The notes under the pieces are model-generated. The model searched no databases, was not told the DNA's origin, and saw only the letters and a list, made by a program, of their open reading frames with translations. Shown here piece after piece: positions 18,128 to 26,706 of a stretch of 64,000 nt of DNA. A program made the position numbers and the translations under genes. Each line of letters opens with the position of its first letter. Position 1 is the first letter of the stretch. This DNA comes from Rahnella bruchi (GTDB taxonomy: Bacteria > Pseudomonadota > Gammaproteobacteria > Enterobacterales > Enterobacteriaceae), in contig NZ_QZWI01000003.1 in assembly GCF_003614975.1 (NCBI RefSeq), forward strand, positions 1 through 64,000, in the 5' to 3' direction.

Positions 18128-19237
18128 TTACCCGCAGACAGGCACGTTGAGGTTTTCCGCCCGGTGTACGTCAGTGCTTTTCACTCCGGCATTGCCCAGC
18201 TTTTCCTCCGCCTCCTCGAGATCTTCCCCGTCGATTTCCAGCGATTCCTGATCTTTACCCTCACTGGGTGTCAGCGCCAGTTCCACCAGGATCGGGAAAT
18301 GATCCGAGCCCATAAAACCGAGACGCTGAAGACCGACCAGAGTGAAATCTTTGCTATGAAAAACGTGATCCAGCGGCCAGCGCAGGAACGGATAGCTGGC
18401 GTGGAAAGTGTTGTACATTCCACGGCCCCGACGCGGATCGAGCAGGCCGCTGATTTTCATGAACAGGCGCGTGGTGCGCGACCATGCCACGTCATTCAGG
18501 TCGCCGGTCACAATCGTCGGATAGGTGGCTTTTGCTGCCGTATGACCAACCGCCACCAGTTCGCCATCGCGGTCGGTGGATTCATCGGCTTCGGTCGGGC
18601 TCGGCGGCATCGGGTGCAGGCAGTGCATTACCACCTGTTCGCCGGAAGGCAGTTCGGCACGAAAATGCATCGACGGGATGTCGTCTGCCACAAGAAATTG
18701 AATTTTTGCCGCATGCATCGGCAGACGGGAATACACATGCATGCCGTAAAGATTATCCAGCGGGCAGCGCAGGCTGTGCGGGTAATCCGCATCCAGCACC
18801 GCCATTTGATCTTCCCACCACTGGTCTGTTTCCAGTAACACCAGAATATCCGGCTGATGCTGGCGGATTTGTGCAATCAGCGGACCGGCCTTGCGGTTAG
18901 TGGTCAGCACATTGCTGTTCATGATTTTGATACGCGAATGGCCTTCAGCTACCGTTTTTTTGACCTGCACCGGATACAACCGGGTGTAAGGCAAAATCCA
19001 CCAGGTCTGATAGGCCATACAACCCACGGTCAGAACAATAATAATGCCTTCCGTGAGGTCGCCATAAGGCAGGATGATGAGTTCTGTCACCAGAAACAGC
19101 AGACATAACACCGCCATCTGTAACCGGGGAAAATCCCAGACACGAACCCACCAGCGCTGATTACGAGAAAAAGGCAGCAGCGTCAGCAAAGTCATCATGA
19201 TCGTCAGGACACAGAGAGTGATTCGAAATGCTTGCAT
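18128..19237 (-). CDS. Membrane-anchored endonuclease/exonuclease/phosphatase-family protein
   Basis: The 369-residue protein has three hydrophobic helices in its first 85 residues, then an EEP-fold domain. EEP motifs in order are MNSNVLTTN (about 105), LLETDQWW, HCLHPMPP, the catalytic VTGDLNDVAW, then RWPLDHVF and the final SDHFPI. They match the metal and phosphate ligands of this superfamily, which includes DNase I, sphingomyelinase and inositol phosphatases. The C-terminal 45 residues are acidic and low-complexity. The substrate is unknown, and the topology puts the catalytic domain on one face of the inner membrane. The lysR gene follows after 5 bp. Confidence 0.85.
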   Translation of the reverse strand: MQAFRITLCVLTIMMTLLTLLPFSRNQRWWVRVWDFPRLQMAVLCLLFLVTELIILPYGDLTEGIIIVLTVGCMAYQTWWILPYTRLYPVQVKKTVAEGHSRIKIMNSNVLTTNRKAGPLIAQIRQHQPDILVLLETDQWWEDQMAVLDADYPHSLRCPLDNLYGMHVYSRLPMHAAKIQFLVADDIPSMHFRAELPSGEQVVMHCLHPMPPSPTEADESTDRDGELVAVGHTAAKATYPTIVTGDLNDVAWSRTTRLFMKISGLLDPRRGRGMYNTFHASYPFLRWPLDHVFHSKDFTLVGLQRLGFMGSDHFPILVELALTPSEGKDQESLEIDGEDLEEAEEKLGNAGVKSTDVHRAENLNVPVCG

Positions 19238-19332
19238 CGGTTATCGGCCCTGATAAAAAAAAGCAAAAAGAATACCTTAAAGGCGTGTTAACCGATTGTG
19301 ACTCAAAAAAGGGGCATCGACCAGAAGGAAGT

Positions 19333-19371
19333 CGCCGCCCTTTCCGTTCATCGGAAAAAGGCGGCATTTTT
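19333..19371. other. Imperfect hairpin downstream of eptB
   Basis: GCCGCCCTTTCCG (19333-19345) pairs imperfectly with CGGAAAAAGGCGGC (19352-19365), leaving a T run only on the plus side. It lies between eptB and the EEP gene, both on the minus strand, so it is not a canonical terminator for eptB. Confidence 0.35.
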
Positions 19372-19379
19372 AGCAGGAA

Positions 19380-21056
19380 TTATTTTGCGGCAGCGGCCTG
19401 ATCAGGCACATGACACCAGTTATGTTGCTCGACAATCCCGCCATTTGGCGAGGTGTAGCCGATACAGCCGAGAATGGTGTCGTACAGTTTTTCATGGAAA
19501 GCCGGTTTCTTTTCAGCGGCCATTTTCTGCAACTGTTCGAAGCTGGCTTTGTTCTGATCGTTAGACAGGAATTTGTCAGACGCCCAGACCATGATCGGCA
19601 CAGTACGTTGCTCAATCGGCGCATGATCGCGCGGTGTGCCGTGGAAATGCATGCTTTTGGAAATCGACTCGCCGTGATCGGAGGCATAAAACACAATCGC
19701 GTTCTTATCGCGCAGCTGGTCAAAGACCTGCGACAGGAAATAGTCGGTATACAACAGCGAGTTGTCGTATGCGTTGATCATCTCATCGGTAGAACAGGAA
19801 TCATCGATGCCCATACATTCCGGCTTATATTTCGCGAAAGACCGCGGATAACGGTCGGAGTAAAGATAATGCGAGCCTTTAGTATGCAGAATAATCAGAT
19901 GCTTACCCTGCGGATGATTGTTCATCGAATCTTTCATTTCGTTGATGAGCAGCATGTCATCCACCGGCTTACCGGCATTACGCTTTTCCGAAGCAATGTT
20001 TTCACGCAGTGAGTAATCATCAGCGCGGGTTTTATTGTAGAACCACGCTTCGCTTTGCATGGAATACAGCTCAGAGCTCCAGCCGTTGCTTTTCAGCACG
20101 GAAAACACGTTTGCTTCTTTCAGGGTACGCTGCGGTTCTTCTGACGCGCCGCCCTCACGCACAAACATGCAGCGCAGGGAAAGTTTGGTGGCGGTATCGC
20201 AGGAATATCCCTGCAACGCGACGAGGTTTTTCTCTTTATCGAGATTCGGCGTGTTGTCACGGTCGTAGCCGTAAAGCCCCATATGGTCGCGACGCGCACT
20301 TTCGCCGATCACAAAGACCACATACATATCTTTTGCATCTGCCGGTGCGGTATAGGTGAAATGTTTGGCCGGATCGAACAGGTTTTTGGTGTCTTCTGCC
20401 TGGCTGTAGCTGCTGTAAGTGTACAGGCCCAGCGCCGAAAGCCAGTTCGAAGGTGAATACGTACCGGCAACTACGCCGCCATAACTCGCCATCATGCGGT
20501 TATTAACGATGTCGTGGCGATCCTGCACTTTACCCATCAGTCGCAGCGGCATATAACAAATCAGACCGGAAACCGCGAGCAGCACGGTTCTTACCGCCAG
20601 TTTTTTAAAGGTGGTTTGTTTGAGCGCCGCACCCGGCATTTTGCTCAGCCACAGCAGCAGTACCGGGATCAGGCTGACCAGAATCGTCCAGGTGATGAAG
20701 TGCGTACCGACAGATTCTTTCGATAAATCAATTGAGTCCGACGCCAGCGCCGCCGCCAAAATACCGTAACCGATATCGACGTTAAACAGGATCATGTAAT
20801 AGCTGGCAGCAGCAGAGGAAATAACAATGGCCGTCATCAGCACACGGAATATCGTTTTTCCGGTATACGACAGCAACATACAAAGGAAATAGACCAGCGC
20901 GAAACAGGCGATCGCTTCAACAGCAATGGACAAGGCATTGTCATAATGCAGTTGCTCGAAACGGCGGAAGAAAATCGGAAGGTTCAGTAAAATCCCAAGA
21001 TAAAGTGCAATGAACAAAGAAATGCTCTGTTGCGAAAGTGATCGTAATTTTTGCAT
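19380..21056 (-). CDS. eptB: Kdo phosphoethanolamine transferase EptB
   Basis: The 558-residue protein has an N-terminal membrane domain of five helices (about residues 10-175) and a periplasmic alkaline-phosphatase-fold domain. The metal motif VVFVIGESARRDHMGLYGYDRD and the phospho-acceptor Thr region GYSCDTATKLSLRCMF are present, with DHGES later. Sequence follows E. coli EptB (563 aa) throughout, including GYTSPNGGI near the C-terminus, rather than EptA. EptB adds phosphoethanolamine from phosphatidylethanolamine to the outer Kdo of LPS. This masks negative charge and changes sensitivity to cationic peptides. It stands alone, with a long upstream region. Confidence 0.94.
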   Translation of the reverse strand: MQKLRSLSQQSISLFIALYLGILLNLPIFFRRFEQLHYDNALSIAVEAIACFALVYFLCMLLSYTGKTIFRVLMTAIVISSAAASYYMILFNVDIGYGILAAALASDSIDLSKESVGTHFITWTILVSLIPVLLLWLSKMPGAALKQTTFKKLAVRTVLLAVSGLICYMPLRLMGKVQDRHDIVNNRMMASYGGVVAGTYSPSNWLSALGLYTYSSYSQAEDTKNLFDPAKHFTYTAPADAKDMYVVFVIGESARRDHMGLYGYDRDNTPNLDKEKNLVALQGYSCDTATKLSLRCMFVREGGASEEPQRTLKEANVFSVLKSNGWSSELYSMQSEAWFYNKTRADDYSLRENIASEKRNAGKPVDDMLLINEMKDSMNNHPQGKHLIILHTKGSHYLYSDRYPRSFAKYKPECMGIDDSCSTDEMINAYDNSLLYTDYFLSQVFDQLRDKNAIVFYASDHGESISKSMHFHGTPRDHAPIEQRTVPIMVWASDKFLSNDQNKASFEQLQKMAAEKKPAFHEKLYDTILGCIGYTSPNGGIVEQHNWCHVPDQAAAAK

Positions 21057-21289
21057 TAGAAATAAATGGCTCTTTTGTGAGTCTGTTTACGTCATGAAGA
21101 CCGCTCGTACCGGAGGATGGAACCTGCTCCTTAGGATAAATCAGACTCCGGGACGCCTATATTCGTTCAAAGTGATTCATGACTTCCAATGTGATAATGT
21201 TACAAAATTAACGAATTGCTTATGTTTCAATGCAATAGAAATGTCTGTTTAATACTTTTCTGACTCATTTTACGAAATCTGTTGAGCGA

Positions 21290-22726
21290 TTATTGAGAAA
21301 GTTTGTGATCGGCTTGGGGAAAGAACAGCGTGAAACGCGTTTCTCCCTGGACTGAACTTTCTACACTCACACTGCCCTGATGCAGCGCCATAATGGCCTG
21401 AACAATTGATAAGCCGAGCCCGCTGGAACTGCCGCCTTCACTGCGCGATGCATCCGCGCGATAGAAACGGTCGAAGAGTTTTCCGAGCTTGTCCGCAGGT
21501 ATCGGATCCCCCTGACTGATCACGTGAATGTTCATGCCTTTATTGTGAGGTTCTGCACGCAACACAATTTCGCTGCCTTCCCGGCCATAGCGCACTGCAT
21601 TAGCCACCAGATTGCTCAGCGCCCGCTGAAATAAAATGGCATCAGCCTGCAATATTCCCCGCCCGGCACCGTGCAGCGTCATTTCACGCTCTTCCGCCAG
21701 CCCTTCAAAGTATTCCTGAATGCGCGTAATTTCCGATGAAACATCAATACTGGTTATGGTGAGAACCGATCTCGCGTCTGAAGCGCGCGCCAGGAACAGG
21801 ATGTTTTCAACCATCCGCGAGATGCGTTCCAGTTCTTCCATGTTGTTAGCCAGCAGCGTTTCATATTCTTCCACGGTGCGTGGCTGATACAGCGCCACCT
21901 GACAATGCCCCATCAGCGCGCCCACGGGTGTACGGATTTCATGGGCCAGGTCAGCGGAAAACTGCGTCAGGCGCTGATAACCTTCCGCCAGCCGTTCCAG
22001 CATTTCGTTGAAAGAATGGATGAGCTGCTGTAATTCCTGCGGCGCTTTGTCGGTACTCAGACGTGTCGATAAGCTGGCCGGATGGATCTGCGTCGCTTCC
22101 CGCGCCATATTGCGCAGAGGCCGTAATCCGCGACGGATAACCAGATAACCGAGTGCCGCGATCAGCAAATACGCAAACAAAACCGCGCCAATAATTTCCC
22201 AGCGGAAGGTTTCTAACAGACGCGATTCTTCAGTCATAAAATGGGCGGCGGTAATTTCGACGGTACGCCCGTCCTGAATTTTCACCGCCGCTCGGGCAAA
22301 GCGCACCGGCGTTCCATCAGGTGCGTTCAGCGCGTGAACTGTTTGCAGCGTTAGCGGCTGACCATCCGGTACCGGCGCCACCGGCGGGATGACCAGACGG
22401 GAAGGATTGACGTTGATAAGCGGGGCCTGACCGGTGAGGCTGAAGGTCAGAATGTCGCGTTCATTACCGAGCATATTTTCGAACAGACCAGGATTACGGC
22501 TCAGCTGCGACAACGGAAATTCGTCCGCCAGCAGATGATGGAAATATTGCACGCGCCCGCTGACCTGATAATCCGCCCGGCGCACCAGCTCTTTCCCCAT
22601 CGAATAATAGAGATAAAAGCCTACGGCACTGACCACCAGCGAGGCGATCAGCGCAAAAAGTAACGTGGCGCGCAGCGTCAGCGACATAGCCCGGACGGGT
22701 GTTTTAACAGAGGTGAAATCAGTCAT
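21290..22726 (-). CDS. CusS-like sensor histidine kinase
   Basis: The 478-residue membrane kinase has TM1 at about residues 18-42 and a periplasmic sensor of about 130 residues. After TM2 (about 180-200) come a HAMP domain, the H-box [16 protein letters not shown], and an ATPase domain with N-box ([12 protein letters not shown]) and G-box ([12 protein letters not shown]). It falls in the heavy-metal sensor group with CusS, PcoS and HprS. The sensor domain lacks the Met/His-rich stretches that bind copper or silver in CusS, so the signal may not be a metal. I chose ATG 22726, giving an 8-bp ATGACTGA overlap with the regulator gene. An in-frame start at 22750 is less likely. Confidence 0.9.
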   Translation of the reverse strand: MTDFTSVKTPVRAMSLTLRATLLFALIASLVVSAVGFYLYYSMGKELVRRADYQVSGRVQYFHHLLADEFPLSQLSRNPGLFENMLGNERDILTFSLTGQAPLINVNPSRLVIPPVAPVPDGQPLTLQTVHALNAPDGTPVRFARAAVKIQDGRTVEITAAHFMTEESRLLETFRWEIIGAVLFAYLLIAALGYLVIRRGLRPLRNMAREATQIHPASLSTRLSTDKAPQELQQLIHSFNEMLERLAEGYQRLTQFSADLAHEIRTPVGALMGHCQVALYQPRTVEEYETLLANNMEELERISRMVENILFLARASDARSVLTITSIDVSSEITRIQEYFEGLAEEREMTLHGAGRGILQADAILFQRALSNLVANAVRYGREGSEIVLRAEPHNKGMNIHVISQGDPIPADKLGKLFDRFYRADASRSEGGSSSGLGLSIVQAIMALHQGSVSVESSVQGETRFTLFFPQADHKLSQ

Positions 22727-23393
22727 TGCGCACTTCACAGACGTAGCCAATGCCGCGTACGGTGTGGATCAGTTTCAGCTCAAAGGCACGGTCAACTTTG
22801 GCGCGCAGACGTTTGATAGCGACATCCACTACGTTGGTATCGCTGTCGAAATTCATATCCCACACCTGCGAGGCGATCATGGTGCGCGACAGCACTTCGC
22901 CCTCACGGCGCATCAGCAGCTGTAACAACATAAATTCTTTATTGGTCAGCGGGATAGTCTGATCCTGACGGGTGACGCGGCGGCGCATTACGTCAAGATT
23001 GAGGTCAGCGACGGAATAAATATCCGGCTCGCGGGCGGCAGGACGGCGGAGCAACGTGCGGATACGCAGCACCAGCTCAGTAAAGGAGAACGGTTTGATC
23101 AGATAATCGTCAGCGCCCAGTTCCAGCCCGTGAATGCGGTCCTGCACTTCATCGCGGGCCGTCAGAAACAGCACCGGGACGTCGCTTTTCTTGCGCAGAA
23201 CTTCCATCACCTGCCAGCCGTCGAGGCCGGGCAGCATGACGTCGAGGATCACCGTGTCATAGCCCTCTTCCAGCGCCAGAAACAGGCCGTCGGCACCGTT
23301 ACGCGCCAGATCGACACTGTAACCGGCTTCGGTCAGCCCTTTTTTCAGGTAATCGCCTGTACTGACATCGTCTTCAATCACCAGTATCCGCAT
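22719..23393 (-). CDS. CusR/HprR-like response regulator
   Basis: This 224-residue OmpR-family regulator has a receiver domain with Asp51 as phospho-acceptor (VILDVMLPG), the acidic pair at residues 8-9, and Lys in LIKPFSF. It also has a winged-helix DNA-binding domain ([22 protein letters not shown], ending [15 protein letters not shown]). It is co-transcribed with the kinase, overlapping it by 8 bp, and divergent from the DUF5666 operon. The 213-bp gap between them contains a CusR-type inverted repeat at 23471-23490, so it probably activates both directions. Confidence 0.93.
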   Translation of the reverse strand: MRILVIEDDVSTGDYLKKGLTEAGYSVDLARNGADGLFLALEEGYDTVILDVMLPGLDGWQVMEVLRKKSDVPVLFLTARDEVQDRIHGLELGADDYLIKPFSFTELVLRIRTLLRRPAAREPDIYSVADLNLDVMRRRVTRQDQTIPLTNKEFMLLQLLMRREGEVLSRTMIASQVWDMNFDSDTNVVDVAIKRLRAKVDRAFELKLIHTVRGIGYVCEVRND

Positions 23394-23470
23394 TCAGGCC
23401 CTCAGCGCCACAAGACCATTCTCCCAAAGAATGATTCACAGGGAAGTTTATCAGTTTCGCCAGACACCTT

Positions 23471-23501
23471 TGATGACAATTTTGTCATCAATTTGTCATC
23501 A
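23471..23501. promoter_or_regulatory. CusR-type response-regulator box with an extra half-site
   Basis: TGATGACAA (23471-23479) and TTGTCATCA (23482-23490) form an inverted repeat with a 2-bp spacer. The core ATGACAATTTTGTCAT matches the CusR/PcoR consensus ATGACAA-NN-TTGTCAT exactly. A third half-site TTGTCATCA follows at 23493-23501, 11 bp on, about one helical turn. The element sits midway between the divergent regulator gene and the DUF5666 operon. Confidence 0.85.
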
Positions 23502-23606
23502 GCCAATCCCGGTTTATCGTCCACTCTTAATGAAGTTATTCATCACTGTCAGGTTCAGTGATTCTTCTAACCAAATGAAATAACGCCGGAAACTGGAGAG
23601 TTAATA

Positions 23607-24230
23607 ATGAATACCACTAAACGTCTTGCGGGTCTGTTGCTGGGTTCGCTGCTGATGAGCAGCACAATGGCAACGGCTTTTGCCGCTGATAACGTGATTA
23701 AACCGACGCGCGGAACCATTGATTCCGTTAATGACTCATCCGTACAAATCACTACCCGTCAGGGCGAAAAACTCGAGGTAAAGTTGACTGACCAGACCAA
23801 AATCAACGCCGTTACCAAAGGGCAGATCAGCGACATCAAACCGGACAGTTTCATCGGCACCGCCGCGGTTCCGCAGGCTAACGGCACACTGAAAGCGCTG
23901 GAAGTTCATGTGTTCGCGCCAAGCCTGCGCGGCAGCGGTGAAGGCTTCAACCCGTTTGAATCCGCTGATGGCAAAATCAACACCATGACCAACGGCACCG
24001 TCGGCAAGCTGGTTAACAGCAATGGCCGCACGCTGACCGTGAAATACCACGATGCCGAGAAAACTGTCGTCGTACCTGACGATGTCCCGGTTGTTCTGCT
24101 GGCACCGGGCGACCGCAGCCTGCTGAAACCGGGTACTAAAATCGTGTTGTTCGCTATGAAAGATGACAAAGGCGCACTGGTTGCCCGTGGCATCGCTGCC
24201 GGTAAAGACGGCATTGCGCCACCGATGTAA
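23607..24230 (+). CDS. Exported DUF5666-type protein
   Basis: The 207-residue protein has a clear Sec signal peptide (MNTTKRLAGLLLGSLLMSS, cleaved after AFA, about residue 26). Then come two similar beta-rich units, each starting G-T-I/V-x-x-(V/L)-N (RGTIDSVNDSS at about 33 and NGTVGKLVNSNG at about 130), as in small DUF5666 barrels. There are no Cys or heme motifs. GGAGAG precedes the ATG. It is the first gene of an operon with a cytochrome b and a molybdoenzyme, next to the CusR-type box, so it is likely a periplasmic accessory or ligand-binding partner. The function is unknown. Confidence 0.8.
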   Translation: MNTTKRLAGLLLGSLLMSSTMATAFAADNVIKPTRGTIDSVNDSSVQITTRQGEKLEVKLTDQTKINAVTKGQISDIKPDSFIGTAAVPQANGTLKALEVHVFAPSLRGSGEGFNPFESADGKINTMTNGTVGKLVNSNGRTLTVKYHDAEKTVVVPDDVPVVLLAPGDRSLLKPGTKIVLFAMKDDKGALVARGIAAGKDGIAPPM

Positions 24231-24257
24231 TTTGTTCGATAAATAAGGAGATTTACC

Positions 24258-24899
24258 GTGAGACCTCAGCCCTCTTTGCCACGAAAACGCAGGATCTATT
24301 CCTGGCCAGTGCGCATCTGCCACTGGATCAATCTGCTGGCCATGATCGGCATGGTGATGAGCGGCTGGGGAATTTATAACGCCGATCCGATTTTCGCTTT
24401 CAGCTTTCCACAAAACACCACGCTTGGCGGCTGGCTGGGCGGCAATATTGCCTGGCATCTGGCCGTGATGTGGGTGCTGGCTGCCAATGCCCTTTTCTAC
24501 ATCCTGTGGAGCATTTTCAGCGGTCACTTCAGACGGGATTTCCTGCCCTTCTCGCCACGCTCGGTCTGGCGGGATACAGTGCGCGCCCTGACCTTTACCC
24601 TTCCCCACAAACTGGGTCAGTACAACGCGGTGCAAAAACTGATGTACAGCGGGGTTCTGGTACTCGGCGTATTGCTTCTGCTTTCCGGATTATCTATCTG
24701 GAAACCGGTGCAGTTCAGCGGACTGGTATGGTTGTTCGGCGGGTTTGATATTGCGCGTTATGTGCATTTTTTTGCGATGAGCGGCGTGATGCTGTTCGTC
24801 ATTATTCACGTACTGATGGTTTTGCTGGTGCCTAAAACCTTCGTGGCGATGCTGACCGGCGGCAAAAAAATAAGTACGGAGGAAAGCGCCGATGAGTGA
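24258..24899 (+). CDS. Cytochrome b561-type membrane subunit
   Basis: The 213-residue integral membrane protein has four to five helices. Candidate heme-b ligands are His in VRICHWINLLAMIG (helix 1), His in NIAWHLAVMW (helix 2), and two His in YVHFFAMSGVMLFVIIHVLM (helix 4). This is the pattern of the Ni-hydrogenase/thiosulfate-reductase cytochrome b family. It begins with GTG-leading codons at 24258 (a GTG start, AAGGAG upstream) and overlaps the molybdoenzyme gene by 8 bp. It should carry electrons from quinol across the inner membrane to that enzyme, much as MsrQ serves MsrP. Confidence 0.87.
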   Translation: MRPQPSLPRKRRIYSWPVRICHWINLLAMIGMVMSGWGIYNADPIFAFSFPQNTTLGGWLGGNIAWHLAVMWVLAANALFYILWSIFSGHFRRDFLPFSPRSVWRDTVRALTFTLPHKLGQYNAVQKLMYSGVLVLGVLLLLSGLSIWKPVQFSGLVWLFGGFDIARYVHFFAMSGVMLFVIIHVLMVLLVPKTFVAMLTGGKKISTEESADE

Positions 24900-25656
24900 T
24901 CAATCACGCCGGCCTAAAATCATTCTTGAGCCCGATCAGCGTAAGCAACTGGTCAATATACAACGTCGCATGCTGCTGCGTTCAGGCCTCACGTTAGGCG
25001 CAGTTTCGATGCTGACCGGTTGTAATTTGCAGGACGGTGACGAGGTCGATAAAGTTCTCTGGGCGATGTCACGCTGGAACGATCGCGTGCAGGGCTGGCT
25101 GTTCAGCGGGCAAAAACTGGCGCAAACCTACCGTGCTGACCAAATCACCACGCCCTTCAGGTTCAATGCCTATTATCCTGAATATAACGTGCCGGAGATC
25201 GACATCCCCAATTACCGGCTGGAAGTCTCTGGGCTGGTACAAAAGAAAGCCTCGTGGACGCTGGAACAGTTACAGCGCCTGCCGCAGGAAAGTCAGATCA
25301 CCCGTCTGATTTGTATCGAAGGTTGGAGCGCGATCGGCCAGTGGAAAGGCGTGCCGCTGAAAACATTTTTACAGCACGTTGGCGCGGATCTGACCGCTAA
25401 ATACGTCGGATTTAAATGCGATGACCGCTATTATTCGGGCATCGACATGGCGACGGCGCTGCATCCGCAAACCATTCTGGCACTGGATTTCGGAGGTAAG
25501 CCTTTACCTCCGGATTTCGGCTACCCGTTACGCCTGCGAATGCCCACCAAGCTCGGCTTCAAAAATGCTAAACACATCGGCGCGATTTTCGTCACCAACG
25601 AGAATCCTGGCGGCTACTGGGAAGATCAGGGATATAACTGGTACAGCGGTATTTGA
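24892..25656 (+). CDS. Tat-exported sulfite-oxidase-family molybdoenzyme, putative lipoprotein
   Basis: The 254-residue protein has a sulfite-oxidase/MsrP-type molybdopterin domain. The motif RLICIEGWSAIGQWKG contains Cys141, the expected molybdenum ligand. The N-terminus has a twin-arginine motif (Arg25-Arg26 in QRRMLLRSG), a hydrophobic stretch and a lipobox, LTGC, with Cys44. The mature enzyme may therefore be Tat-exported and lipid-anchored at the periplasmic face. It overlaps the cytochrome b gene, its likely electron donor. MsrP of E. coli repairs oxidised methionine, but this enzyme is a distinct branch and its substrate cannot be read from sequence. Confidence 0.87.
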   Translation: MSDQSRRPKIILEPDQRKQLVNIQRRMLLRSGLTLGAVSMLTGCNLQDGDEVDKVLWAMSRWNDRVQGWLFSGQKLAQTYRADQITTPFRFNAYYPEYNVPEIDIPNYRLEVSGLVQKKASWTLEQLQRLPQESQITRLICIEGWSAIGQWKGVPLKTFLQHVGADLTAKYVGFKCDDRYYSGIDMATALHPQTILALDFGGKPLPPDFGYPLRLRMPTKLGFKNAKHIGAIFVTNENPGGYWEDQGYNWYSGI

Positions 25657-25692
25657 TGAACTTCCTGATATGACAGCCATAAAAAAGGCATA

Positions 25693-25719
25693 AAAAAACC
25701 GCTCAGTTGAGCGGTTTTT
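25693..25719. terminator. Bidirectional terminator between the molybdoenzyme operon and ompX
   Basis: Stem ACCGCTCA/TGAGCGGT flanked by seven As and five Ts, between convergent genes. Confidence 0.88.
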
Positions 25720-25764
25720 GTTTTCGCGGATGTGTAACGGCAAAGCGTTACGCAGGGCGAAGAA

Positions 25765-26295
25765 TTAGAAGCTGTAACCCACGCCTGCGATCCAGGTACC
25801 AACATCAACACTGCGGATGCGGGACTGTTCGTAGGAAACGTCAAGAGCAACGTTTTTGATTGGGTTGAACTGCATACCAGCACCGTAAGAGAAGCCGTAA
25901 TCGCTGCTGTCAGATTTTGAACGGTCAGCGGTTGAAGCAGTGTTTTCGGTGTACTGGAATTTACCGTAACCAACACCTACAACACCGTAGATGGAAGCCC
26001 AGTCATTCAGACGGTAAGCAGGACCTGCTGTGATGCCGTAGTATTGACCTTTACGGTAGTCACCAGAAGCCGGGGTGCTGTTGTCTTCGATGTAGGTGAA
26101 AGAACCGATAACGCCCAGTGGGTTGCTATCTTGTTCCCAGCGGTATTTTAAGTTGAAGCCGTTTGCTTTGTTAGCAACGCCTTGCATATCACCCTGAGCA
26201 TAACCAGCGGTAACGGTGCTGGTGTCAGCGAATGCGCTTGATGCGCCCAGTGCTACTACGCAAGCTAATGCGGAAAGACATGCGATTTTTTTCAT
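25765..26295 (-). CDS. ompX: Outer-membrane protein OmpX
   Basis: The 176-residue precursor has a signal peptide (MKKIACLSALACVVALG, cleaved after AFA) and an eight-stranded barrel of the OmpX/Ail/Lom family, ending in GVGYSF with the terminal Phe. OmpX has roles in adhesion, complement evasion and stress signalling. Two ATGs are adjacent (26298 and 26295). GAGG stands 8 bp before the second, which matches the E. coli N-terminus. The reading frame upstream is not coding. It is divergent from rhtA, as in the E. coli neighbourhood. Confidence 0.96.
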   Translation of the reverse strand: MKKIACLSALACVVALGASSAFADTSTVTAGYAQGDMQGVANKANGFNLKYRWEQDSNPLGVIGSFTYIEDNSTPASGDYRKGQYYGITAGPAYRLNDWASIYGVVGVGYGKFQYTENTASTADRSKSDSSDYGFSYGAGMQFNPIKNVALDVSYEQSRIRSVDVGTWIAGVGYSF

Positions 26296-26706
26296 CATAA
26301 CCACCTCAAATAAGAAACCAAAGTAACCTTCACGTTCGAAAATATAACAAAAATCAGTGTGAAACTCTGCCTCAATTAAGATGTCCAAAGCATCATATGG
26401 TGTAACAGGAAGTTTCCAGAACTAACTATCCCATTCATTTTATTGAGATTTTCGTCACATAATCTATAAGATAAACTTATTGAACTTTTTGAGATTAGCA
26501 GATAATTCCTAAAGAGCTGGACAAAAAATGGACAGTTTTCAGGCGTTTTTTCACTTCTTTTAAAAAAACACGTTCTGAAAAAAACTTTTTTTCAGGATTT
26601 TTTCTCTGCCGTTTTCCCTCTACACTGACGGTGCTTTACCTTTCTTTTCAAAACTATAAATCTAAAAAATTCTGTATTCATGGAATCACCTCAAAAGGCC
26701 CAAAGG
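26296..26706. other. Divergent ompX-rhtA intergenic region with a perfect AT palindrome
   Basis: No gene is seen in this 411-bp AT-rich stretch. At 26575-26595 the arms CTGAAAAAAA and TTTTTTTCAG face each other around a single C, followed by a T run. The long leader on the ompX side fits its known control by small RNAs, but I saw no recognisable small-RNA gene. Confidence 0.5.

Noticed and set aside
23736-24635. 299-codon minus-strand frame across DUF5666 and cytochrome genes
   Set aside because: Antisense to two well-supported genes. Low-complexity His/Gln-rich translation typical of shadow frames.
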